The notes below the pieces were generated by a model. The model saw only the letters and a list, made by a program, of their open reading frames with translations, was not told the origin of the DNA and did not search any database. Of a DNA stretch of 6,059 bases, positions 1 through 5,195 are shown one piece after another. The DNA is from Peptococcaceae bacterium UBA4997 (GTDB lineage: Bacteria > Bacillota > Dehalobacteriia > UBA4068 > UBA4997): positions 34,698 to 40,756 of the forward strand of contig DGYV01000008.1 in assembly GCA_002398485.1 (NCBI GenBank), given 5' to 3'. Within the stretch, counting starts at the first letter, position 1; every line of letters starts with the position of its first letter. Made by a program: the position numbers and the translations under genes.

Positions 1-1
1 T

Positions 2-73
2 AAGATTGCCGAATATAATATTTTAGTAAGTGAAGAGGAACTCAAAAAAACCAGTATGCGCTATGTAAAATAA
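2..73 (+). CDS. C-terminal tail of an unidentified protein (partial, 5' end outside window)
   Basis: Only this frame is open from the left edge; the other two + frames and the opposing minus frame meet stops within the first 75 bases. It encodes 23 residues ending in EEELKKTSMRYVK, a charged, protein-like tail. The stop is followed directly by two more in-frame TAA codons (71-79), and a strong hairpin terminator begins about 55 bases later, as expected for the end of a real transcription unit. The product cannot be identified from so short a tail and I do not recognise the family. It is convergent with the hcp operon. Confidence 0.55.
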   Translation, partial: KIAEYNILVSEEELKKTSMRYVK

Positions 74-127
74 TAATAATATTGGTACGACTATGTATTT
101 TATATAAATTTATAATTTTATATAACA

Positions 128-159
128 CAAAACCCCCCTTTACTTTAAGGGGGGTTTTG
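128..159. terminator. Strong hairpin terminator between convergent units
   Basis: A perfect 13-bp stem (128-140 with 147-159, arms CAAAACCCCCCTT / AAGGGGGGTTTTG) closes a 6-base loop. Six consecutive G:C pairs sit in the middle, and the A/T ends of the stem supply a short U run on either strand. It lies 55 bases after the stop of the left partial gene, so its main job is probably to end that transcript. It can also stop read-through from hcp on the minus strand. Confidence 0.8.
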
Positions 160-191
160 CCTTGCTGGCGCCATTATAAACTTTTGTTCAA

Positions 192-232
192 AAACCGATA
201 CGGTTTAATGGCGGCAGCCGCCCTATAAAACC
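192..232 (-). terminator. Probable hcp operon terminator made of overlapping hairpins
   Basis: Read on the minus strand, the first hairpin after the hcp stop (47 bases away) has a GGCGG/CCGCC core with a 3-base loop, flanked by GGTTT/AAACC arms (about 202-232). A second stem, AAACCG-TAT-CGGTTT (192-206), follows and runs into extra T residues. The two stems share bases 202-206, so they cannot form together. The second has the more terminator-like U run. Assignment to hcp rests on position and strand. Confidence 0.5.
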
Positions 233-278
233 ACACTCATAACAAAAATCATGTAAAAAACTTATTTTATATTTAAGA

Positions 279-1835
279 TTAACCTAAAATTTTGGCCAAA
301 TCCGCTTCGGGAGTGGAAATAGGAGTCAAATTGTAGTTTTCTACCAATATATTGAGTACATTGGAGGAAATAAAAGCAGGTAAAGTTGGGCCGATATAGA
401 TATTCTTAATGCCAAGTGCCAAAAGGGTCAAAAGGATACACACGGCCTTCTGCTCATACCAGGACAATACAAGGGTTAAAGGTAAGTCGTTAACACCGCA
501 TTCAAAAGCATTGGCTAAAGCCACCGCTACCTGGATAGCACTGTAGGCATCATTACACTGCCCCATATCCATTATCCTGGGCAGGCCGCCTATTTCACCC
601 AAATCCAAATCATTAAAACGGTATTTACCGCAGGCAAGGGTCAAAATAATGCTATCTTTAGGAGCTTTCTGCACAAATTCGGTATAATAATTTCTGCCTG
701 TTTTAGCACCGTCGCAGCCGCCCACCAGGAAGAAATGCTTGATTGCGCCTGCTTTTACCGCACCAACAACTGTATCAGCCACACCAAGTACTGTATCTTT
801 ACCAAATCCTGTGGTCAAGGTATCACCACCGTTGATGCCTGTCATGGCTTTTGTTTCCGTATAGCCGCCAAGCTCTAAGGCTGTACTGATAACAGGAGTA
901 AAATCCTTTTCGCTACCAACGTGTTTGATTTCCGGATAAGCCACTACCTCGGTAGTGAAAACCCTATCAGCATAGCTTTCTTTTACGGGCATTAAGCAGT
1001 TGGTTGTAAACAAAATAGGTGCGGGAATATTTGCGAATTCTTTTTGCTGGTTCTGCCAAGCAGTACCAAAGTTGCCTTTTAAGTGCGGGTAAGCCTTAAG
1101 TTTAGGATAAGCATGGGCAGGCAGCATTTCGCCGTGGGTATAAATATTTATGCCCTTATCCTTAGTTTGCTCTAACAAAATATGCAAATCATACAGATCG
1201 TGTCCTGTTATAACTATAAAGGGACCTTTTTCAATATTTGTGGTTACTTTTGTAGGCACGGGCTTGCCAAAGGTTTCTGTATTGGCTTTATCCAAAAGTG
1301 CCATGCATTTCAAGTTTATTTCACCCGTTTCCAAAACTGCGGGTAAAAGTTCATTCAAACCTAAGTTTTCATCGCCTATCATTTTTAAGGCTTTATAGAA
1401 GAATGCATTCACTTCCGCATCGGAATAACCAAGCACATCCGCATGGTAAGCATAAGCCGCCATACCACGGATACCAAAAAGGATAAGGGATTTCAGGGAA
1501 CGGATATCCTCATCGCCTTGCCAAATTTTTTCCATATCATAGTTAGCTATAGTTTTATCAGGTTTCAAGGTTTCCGCTTTGGCAAACAAAGCGCCTATGG
1601 ATACATCGTCGAAAGATACATTGGTTACGGTTGTGAACAAGCCTTCCATAACCAGCTTATTCATAGCAGGTGTATTTTGATTTTCTTTAACACCTTTGGC
1701 TAGGGCTATCAAAGCACCTGTTAGCTTATCTTGAAGTTTAGCGGTATCCGCCTTTTTGCCGCAAACACCGGCGGATCCTGCACAGCCTTTACCTGCTGCA
1801 GTTTGTTCACATTGAAAGCAAAACATGTTTCCCAT
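279..1835 (-). CDS. hcp: Hybrid cluster protein (Hcp, annotated as hydroxylamine reductase)
   Basis: 518-residue cytoplasmic Fe-S protein. The N-terminal cluster motif is C6-x2-C9-x8-C18-x6-C25. All ligands of the hybrid Fe-S-O cluster are present by alignment to the known family spacing: H212 (GHD), E236 (THGEMLPAH), C280 (TTNC), C374 (VGGCDGAKTGR, the persulfide position), C402 (ACGKYRF), C427 (GQCNDAYSA), E461 and K463 (WYEQKAV). Family knowledge: Hcp proteins reduce hydroxylamine in vitro and are now regarded as high-affinity NO reductases or nitrosylation enzymes in nitrosative stress; electrons come from a partner redox protein. Here the partner is the Fe-S protein encoded 34 bp upstream in the same direction. 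The start at M1 is fixed by AAGGAGG seven bases before it. At 518 residues it is somewhat shorter than the roughly 550 usual for class I and II members; the missing residues lie between the N-terminal Cys motif and H212. Confidence 0.96.
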   Translation of the reverse strand: MGNMFCFQCEQTAAGKGCAGSAGVCGKKADTAKLQDKLTGALIALAKGVKENQNTPAMNKLVMEGLFTTVTNVSFDDVSIGALFAKAETLKPDKTIANYDMEKIWQGDEDIRSLKSLILFGIRGMAAYAYHADVLGYSDAEVNAFFYKALKMIGDENLGLNELLPAVLETGEINLKCMALLDKANTETFGKPVPTKVTTNIEKGPFIVITGHDLYDLHILLEQTKDKGINIYTHGEMLPAHAYPKLKAYPHLKGNFGTAWQNQQKEFANIPAPILFTTNCLMPVKESYADRVFTTEVVAYPEIKHVGSEKDFTPVISTALELGGYTETKAMTGINGGDTLTTGFGKDTVLGVADTVVGAVKAGAIKHFFLVGGCDGAKTGRNYYTEFVQKAPKDSIILTLACGKYRFNDLDLGEIGGLPRIMDMGQCNDAYSAIQVAVALANAFECGVNDLPLTLVLSWYEQKAVCILLTLLALGIKNIYIGPTLPAFISSNVLNILVENYNLTPISTPEADLAKILG

Positions 1836-1842
1836 TTTTCTT

Positions 1843-1849
1843 CCTCCTT
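1843..1849 (-). promoter_or_regulatory. Ribosome binding site fixing the hcp start
   Basis: Minus-strand AAGGAGG lies seven bases before the ATG at 1835 and sixteen before the in-frame ATG of residue 4 (MGNMFCF). Optimal spacing therefore favours M1, although most Hcp proteins begin at the position of M4. Confidence 0.85.
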
Positions 1850-1869
1850 AAAATTATTTTTATAGTTTT

Positions 1870-2574
1870 TTATTCCAATATACTGCCATCAGTGGATATA
1901 GTAATAACCTGCCAAGGAATCATTTTTTTACTATTTTGCAAAGCTTTTATAACGGCATCCACCATACCACCGCAGCAAGGAACTTCCATGCGTACTACAG
2001 TTACACTTTTTATATTATTGTTTTTTAGAATATCCGTAAATTTTGCGGTATAATCATCGCTATCCAACTTGGGGCAGCCAATCAAGGTAATTTTATTTTT
2101 CATAAATTTATTATGGAAATTTCCGTAAGCAAATGCTGTACAGTCTGCCGCTATCAGCAAATTGGCTCCGTTAAAATATGGCGCATTTACGGGTACCAAA
2201 TGGATTTGACAAGGCCACTGGTTAAGCTGTGAGCTTACCCCCGTTTCCGCTTTTTCAACAACTTCAGGAACTGATTTGCGGTTAATACTTTTTGCCAAAG
2301 TTCCTGGGCAACCGCAAGGTAAAGGGGCAGGTGCAGTTTTTCTCTTACTGGCTGCTACGGCTGCCTCATCATAGGGCAGCGCTTCACGCTCTTCAAAGCT
2401 TATGGCATTGGTTGGGCAGGCAGGTAAACAGTCGCCCAAGCCATCACAGTAATCGTCTCTTAAGAGCTTAGCTTTGCCATCTATAATACCGATTGCACCT
2501 TCGTGGCAGGCTTTGGCACATAAACCACAGCCATTGCATAATTCAGTATCTATTTTGATGATTTTTCTTTTCAT
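1870..2574 (-). CDS. Ferredoxin-like 4Fe-4S protein, probable electron donor to Hcp
   Basis: 234 residues. An N-terminal ferredoxin-type domain (about 1-62) carries a complete cluster motif C13-x2-C16-x2-C19-x3-C23 and a second motif in which the second Cys is Leu46: C43-DGLGD-C49-LPA-C53-P. The pattern suggests one [4Fe-4S] and one [3Fe-4S] or degenerate cluster. After a linker with C87-G-C89 comes a second domain (about 115-234) with recurring Cys motifs: QWPC122, AADC145, GC167PKLD and VPC200C201GG. I recognise this architecture as a family of ferredoxin-like proteins common in anaerobic Firmicutes and often found beside hcp; its exact biochemical role is not established to my knowledge. 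AAGGAGGT stands eight bases before the ATG. It is the first gene of the operon, with 34 bp to hcp and a divergent Crp/Fnr regulator upstream. Electron transfer to Hcp is inferred from this context. Confidence 0.9.
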   Translation of the reverse strand: MKRKIIKIDTELCNGCGLCAKACHEGAIGIIDGKAKLLRDDYCDGLGDCLPACPTNAISFEEREALPYDEAAVAASKRKTAPAPLPCGCPGTLAKSINRKSVPEVVEKAETGVSSQLNQWPCQIHLVPVNAPYFNGANLLIAADCTAFAYGNFHNKFMKNKITLIGCPKLDSDDYTAKFTDILKNNNIKSVTVVRMEVPCCGGMVDAVIKALQNSKKMIPWQVITISTDGSILE

Positions 2575-2604
2575 TTTTTAGTACCTCCTTGTTTTTATGG
2601 CTTA

Positions 2605-2633
2605 AGTATACTACAATAAGATTCAATATAATG
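2605..2633 (-). promoter_or_regulatory. Predicted ferredoxin-hcp operon promoter (activator-dependent type)
   Basis: On the minus strand TATACT (2605-2610) is a good -10 hexamer. At 17 bases spacing the -35 position reads CATTAT (2628-2633), a poor match to TTGACA. A good -10 with a weak -35 and a palindrome just upstream is typical of Crp/Fnr-activated promoters. The predicted start is near 2598, giving a leader of about 24 bases with the ribosome binding site at 2583-2590. Confidence 0.55.
2627..2632 (+). promoter_or_regulatory. Predicted -10 element of the Crp/Fnr regulator gene
   Basis: A perfect TATAAT lies 27 bases before the regulator's ATG, predicting a start near 2639 and a 21-base leader. 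No convincing -35 is seen; the region where it would lie overlaps the -10 of the divergent operon promoter, so polymerase probably cannot occupy both promoters at once. Confidence 0.5.
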
Positions 2634-2647
2634 TTGCATTTGCAACA
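2632..2647. promoter_or_regulatory. Palindromic operator, probable Crp/Fnr (HcpR-like) binding site
   Basis: A perfect 7+2+7 palindrome, TGTTGCA-TT-TGCAACA, lies in the 85-bp gap between the divergent genes. Read as 5-6-5 it is TGTTG-N6-CAACA, the same geometry as the Crp consensus TGTGA-N6-TCACA with the inner two bases of each arm changed. Its centre is about -41.5 from the predicted operon start and falls on the predicted start site of the regulator. Its last base is the first base of the regulator's AAGGAG ribosome binding site. Binding by the adjacent regulator is inferred. Confidence 0.75.
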
Positions 2648-2659
2648 AGGAGTGAAGAA

Positions 2660-3319
2660 ATGAAAAGATATTTGGATATTCTTAAAAATGTATCGCTTTT
2701 TCGAAATATAGAGTTTGAAAATCTGGCAGCTATGCTTTCCTGCCTTGGTACCCGCAAGCAGGAATATGAAGCCGGCTGTGTAATAATTTTGGCTGGCGAT
2801 AATATACAGGATGTAGGCATTGTTATAAAAGGCACGATACAAATAATAAAAGAAGATATTATGGGCAACCGAGCTATTATTGCCAAATTGAATGAAAGTG
2901 ATATTTTCAGCGAGACCTTGGCCTGCGCAAATGTTGAGGAAAGCCCCGTAACCGTTATGGCACTTACCCCCGCAACAGTACTATTTATAAGTGTAAAACG
3001 TATAATAACTACATGTTCCTCCTCCTGTGTTTTCCATACCACGCTTGTTAGCAACCTGCTTAAAGTTATTGCCAAAAAAAACATTTACCTTACCAATAAA
3101 ATGAACATCCTTTCCCAAAGAACGATTCGGGAAAAAATACTTACCTATTTGACCACTCAGGCAGATAATGCAGGCAGCCTTATTTTTACTATACCCTTTA
3201 ACCGAGGTGAATTGGCAGATTTTTTAAGTGTAGACCGCAGTGCTCTTTCCCGAGAGCTTGCCAATATGCAAGCTCTCGGCTTGATAGATTACCATAAAAA
3301 TGACTTTAAGCTGCTTTAG
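2660..3319 (+). CDS. Crp/Fnr-family transcriptional regulator (HcpR-like)
   Basis: 219 residues, full length for the family. An N-terminal cyclic-nucleotide-binding-like beta-roll (about 15-115; note AGDNIQDVGIVIKGTIQI) is followed by a long dimerisation helix (about 120-150) and a C-terminal winged helix-turn-helix (about 181-219; FNRGELADFLSVDRSALSREL). The HTH aligns without gaps to E. coli Crp: R193 and R198 match Crp R180 and R185, while S194 replaces E181. Five cysteines (28, 40, 89, 119, 123) do not form the N-terminal Fnr [4Fe-4S] motif, so the signal is not an Fnr-type cluster; HcpR proteins elsewhere sense nitrosative stress, but the ligand here cannot be read. AAGGAG stands seven bases before the ATG. 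Divergence from the ferredoxin-hcp operon with a shared palindrome makes that operon the probable target, together with autoregulation. Confidence 0.92.
   Translation: MKRYLDILKNVSLFRNIEFENLAAMLSCLGTRKQEYEAGCVIILAGDNIQDVGIVIKGTIQIIKEDIMGNRAIIAKLNESDIFSETLACANVEESPVTVMALTPATVLFISVKRIITTCSSSCVFHTTLVSNLLKVIAKKNIYLTNKMNILSQRTIREKILTYLTTQADNAGSLIFTIPFNRGELADFLSVDRSALSRELANMQALGLIDYHKNDFKLL
3250..3279 (+). repeat. 11-bp perfect inverted repeat inside the regulator's HTH codons
   Basis: Arms CCGAGAGCTTG (3250-3260) and CAAGCTCTCGG (3269-3279) pair perfectly around an 8-base loop. The repeat covers codons 197-207, at the end of the recognition helix. It may be chance from the local peptide, or a real RNA hairpin in the message. 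Confidence 0.5.
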
Positions 3320-3330
3320 AATATAATAAA

Positions 3331-3365
3331 AAAGCAAAAGCCCTCATTAAGAGGGCTTTTGCTTT
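3331..3365. terminator. Bidirectional terminator between the regulator and the aldehyde dehydrogenase gene
   Basis: A perfect 15-bp stem (3331-3345 with 3351-3365, arms AAAGCAAAAGCCCTC / GAGGGCTTTTGCTTT) closes a 5-base loop. It starts 11 bases after the regulator's stop and 36 bases beyond the dehydrogenase stop on the other strand. On the minus strand the stem runs on into further T residues followed by AT-rich sequence, a classic U tract. On the + strand the U run lies within the stem and is followed by GGG, so it should work better for the dehydrogenase transcript. Confidence 0.88.
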
Positions 3366-3380
3366 GGGAAACACTTATTT

Positions 3381-3400
3381 AACCTATTCCGCAATAGGTT
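3381..3400. repeat. 8-bp hairpin abutting the dehydrogenase stop codon
   Basis: AACCTATT-CCGC-AATAGGTT is a perfect 8-bp stem with a 4-base loop, directly adjacent to the stop codon at 3401-3403. On the + strand it is followed by a short T run (GGTTTT), so it may back up termination of the regulator transcript. On the minus strand there is no U tract; protection of the dehydrogenase mRNA 3' end is possible. Confidence 0.5.
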
Positions 3401-4882
3401 TTAAACATAGAAACCCGAAGGTTCTTCGGAAAGGTTTATCATAATATTCTTCATTTGTGTATAATGTTCCAAAATAACTTTATGGGTTTCACGGCCGATG
3501 CCCGATTGCTTATAACCACCGAAAGGAGCACCCGCAGGGATACTGTTATAAGTATTCACCCACATCCTGCCTGTTTGAATACCTCTGCATACCCGGATAG
3601 CTCTGTTGATATCACGAGTCCATACTGCTCCGCCCAAGCCATATTTATTATCATTGGCCATGGCAATAACCTCTTCCTCGGTTTTAAATTTGATTACCAC
3701 AGCCACCGGTCCGAAGATTTCTTCCTGAGCAATTCTCATATCATTAGTTACATCTGTAATTAAGGTAGGTCTCATGAAGCAGCCATCTGCCAGCCCACCT
3801 TCAGTTACAGCTTCTCCGCCGCAGGCAATGTGAGCTCCTTCTTCTTTTGCAACATCAATGTAGCCTAATACCTTCTTTAACTGGGACTTAGAAATAAGAG
3901 CGCCCATCTGAGTATCAGCTTCCCAAGGAAGACCTACTTTTACCTTATTAAACTGTTTCACTGCCTCTTCTACAAAGCGATCATAGATATCCTCATGAAC
4001 AAATACTCTGGAGCCTGCGCAACATACCTGACCCTGGTTAAAGAGAATACCCATCTGCAGTCCATCCATAGCCAAATCCCACTGACAATCCGGGAAGAAG
4101 ATGTTTGCAGATTTTCCGCCTAATTCCAGAGTTGCTGGAATCAGTCGTTTTGCTGCTGCTAATGCAACGTCAATACCAACCTCTGTTGAGCCTGTAAATG
4201 CAAGCTTCTGGAATCCTTCGTGCTGAAGCATATCATTACCGGATTTGGAGCCTGCTCCTGTAATTACGTTAAATACTCCCTTAGGCAATACATCCTTCAC
4301 TAAGTCTGCCAATTCAAGAACGCTCAGTGATGTGCTGCTGGAAGGTTTAATTACAGTACAGCATCCGCTTGCCAGAACAGGTGCCAGCTTCCAAGCTGCC
4401 ATTAAGAATGGGAAGTTCCAGGGAATAATCTGACCTACCACACCGATAGGTTCCTGAAGAACCAGACTTAAGGTGTTCTCACCCAGCATAGTTGCAGTCC
4501 CTTCTTCTCCCATAATAACGCCTGCAAAATACCGGAAATGCTCAGCCGCCATAGGAATATCAATGGCTTTTGTCTCTCTGATGGGCTTGCCGTTGTCTAA
4601 AGTCTCGATCATAGCCAGTCTGTCTGCATTGGCATCAATAATATCTGCAATCTTATTTAAGATCACTGCCCTTTCACTTACCGTTGTTTTCTTCCAAGAT
4701 GGAAATGCTGCCTGGGCGGCTGCTACCGCTCTGTCCACATCTGACTTGGAAGCTTCTGCGATTTCCGCCAGCAATCTTCCATCTCCAGGGCTGTAGGTTT
4801 TAAGACTGGCGCCTCCCTCAGCATCACTCCATTCACCATTTATAAACAACTGGTATTTTTCTTTTAGTTTAATTTGATCCAT
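3401..4882 (-). CDS. NAD(P)-dependent aldehyde dehydrogenase (AldB/ExaC/AcoD-like)
   Basis: 493 residues, normal for the family; cytoplasmic, oxidises an aldehyde to its acid with NAD(P)+. The signature is complete: WNFP with N156 (oxyanion hole), K179 in IKPS, GSTEVG 231-236 (dinucleotide loop), ELGGKS with general base E253, GQVCCAGSR with catalytic Cys C287 (C288 beside it), and EEIFGP with E388 (ribose contact). The C-terminal block (PAGAPFGGYKQSGIGRETHK, then EHYTQMKN) resembles acetaldehyde/aliphatic aldehyde dehydrogenases of the AldB/ExaC/AcoD group, so a short aliphatic aldehyde is the likely substrate; this is inferred. At the position of the NAD-selective Glu195 of ALDH2 it has S182, which may permit NADP+. 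AAAGGAG lies seven bases before the ATG. The gene is monocistronic with its own promoter and terminator, and divergent from an AraC regulator that probably controls it. Confidence 0.95.
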   Translation of the reverse strand: MDQIKLKEKYQLFINGEWSDAEGGASLKTYSPGDGRLLAEIAEASKSDVDRAVAAAQAAFPSWKKTTVSERAVILNKIADIIDANADRLAMIETLDNGKPIRETKAIDIPMAAEHFRYFAGVIMGEEGTATMLGENTLSLVLQEPIGVVGQIIPWNFPFLMAAWKLAPVLASGCCTVIKPSSSTSLSVLELADLVKDVLPKGVFNVITGAGSKSGNDMLQHEGFQKLAFTGSTEVGIDVALAAAKRLIPATLELGGKSANIFFPDCQWDLAMDGLQMGILFNQGQVCCAGSRVFVHEDIYDRFVEEAVKQFNKVKVGLPWEADTQMGALISKSQLKKVLGYIDVAKEEGAHIACGGEAVTEGGLADGCFMRPTLITDVTNDMRIAQEEIFGPVAVVIKFKTEEEVIAMANDNKYGLGGAVWTRDINRAIRVCRGIQTGRMWVNTYNSIPAGAPFGGYKQSGIGRETHKVILEHYTQMKNIMINLSEEPSGFYV

Positions 4883-4940
4883 TGTGTTTCTCCTTTCTTT
4901 TTTCTTAATAAATAGTTACGTTTCTATTACCTGTATAATA

Positions 4941-4969
4941 ATCTTAACATTAACAATTTTCTTTTTCAA
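4941..4969 (-). promoter_or_regulatory. Candidate aldehyde dehydrogenase promoter
   Basis: Minus-strand TTGAAA (4964-4969) and TAAGAT (4941-4946) are separated by exactly 17 bases, matching the -35 consensus at 5 of 6 and the -10 at 4 of 6. The predicted start is near 4934, with a leader of about 50 bases. In such AT-rich DNA other hexamer pairs are possible. Confidence 0.4.
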
Positions 4970-5134
4970 TATTAATTATTTAATTAACAACCTAAATATT
5001 TTTTAGATAACTTTTCATTATATAGGAAGTTAATGGTTTATTGTTTCCTTTTGAGAAATTTTATTAAAAACTTTTAGGTGATTTCTTAATTACCAGGAAA
5101 AAGTTTATTATTTTTTTAACAATTCAACCAATTA

Positions 5135-5158
5135 CCCTTTTCATAACCATGAAAGGGG
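5135..5158. promoter_or_regulatory. Inverted repeat within the araC-type gene promoter
   Basis: CCCTTTTCAT-AACC-ATGAAAGGGG forms a 10-bp dyad with one mismatch (a G-T wobble at 5138/5155) around a 4-base centre. It spans the predicted -35 and most of the spacer, ending two bases before the -10. A bound protein would block the promoter, so it is a candidate autorepression or repressor site. Confidence 0.5.
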
Positions 5159-5166
5159 AGTATAAT
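5138..5166 (+). promoter_or_regulatory. Candidate promoter of the AraC-family gene
   Basis: Perfect -10 TATAAT (5161-5166) with TTTTCA (5138-5143, 4 of 6 matches to TTGACA) at 17 bases spacing. The predicted start is near 5173, leaving a leader of about 23 bases that contains the AAGGGGG ribosome binding site at 5183-5189. Confidence 0.6.
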
Positions 5167-5195
5167 GTAACAATACAAGGAAAAGGGGGATTTTT

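Larger units (their letters stand above)
4883..5195. other. Divergent intergenic region, very AT-rich, no gene
   Basis: This 313-bp gap between the dehydrogenase and the AraC regulator contains no convincing coding sequence. It holds a promoter candidate at each end, an inverted repeat at 5135-5158, a weaker inverted repeat GGTGATT-TCTT-AATTACC at 5077-5094 (one mismatch), and three copies of TTAACAA (4950-4956, 4984-4990, 5116-5122). The length leaves room for AraC-type sites and other control elements, but no specific operator can be assigned. Confidence 0.6.

Noticed and set aside
1150..1703. Three overlapping + strand ORFs of 62-86 codons
   Set aside because: They lie wholly antisense to hcp, lack recognisable domains or ribosome binding sites, and are explained as shadows of the conserved gene.
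2543..3084. Two minus-strand ORFs (99 and 153 codons) opposite the Crp/Fnr regulator
   Set aside because: The regulator on the + strand has a clear family signature and ribosome binding site; these frames give low-complexity, unrecognisable peptides and run across the divergent promoter region.
2660..3319. Fnr-type [4Fe-4S] oxygen sensor in the Crp/Fnr regulator
   Set aside because: The N-terminal cysteine cluster of Fnr is absent; the five cysteines are scattered and do not match that motif.
3455..4796. Plus-strand ORFs of 62-107 codons antisense to the aldehyde dehydrogenase
   Set aside because: They are shadow frames of a well-conserved gene, with no ribosome binding site or recognisable domain.
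4883..5195. Riboswitch or small RNA in the long intergenic region
   Set aside because: No conserved riboswitch core or stable multi-stem fold was recognised; the only dyads are short and promoter-associated.
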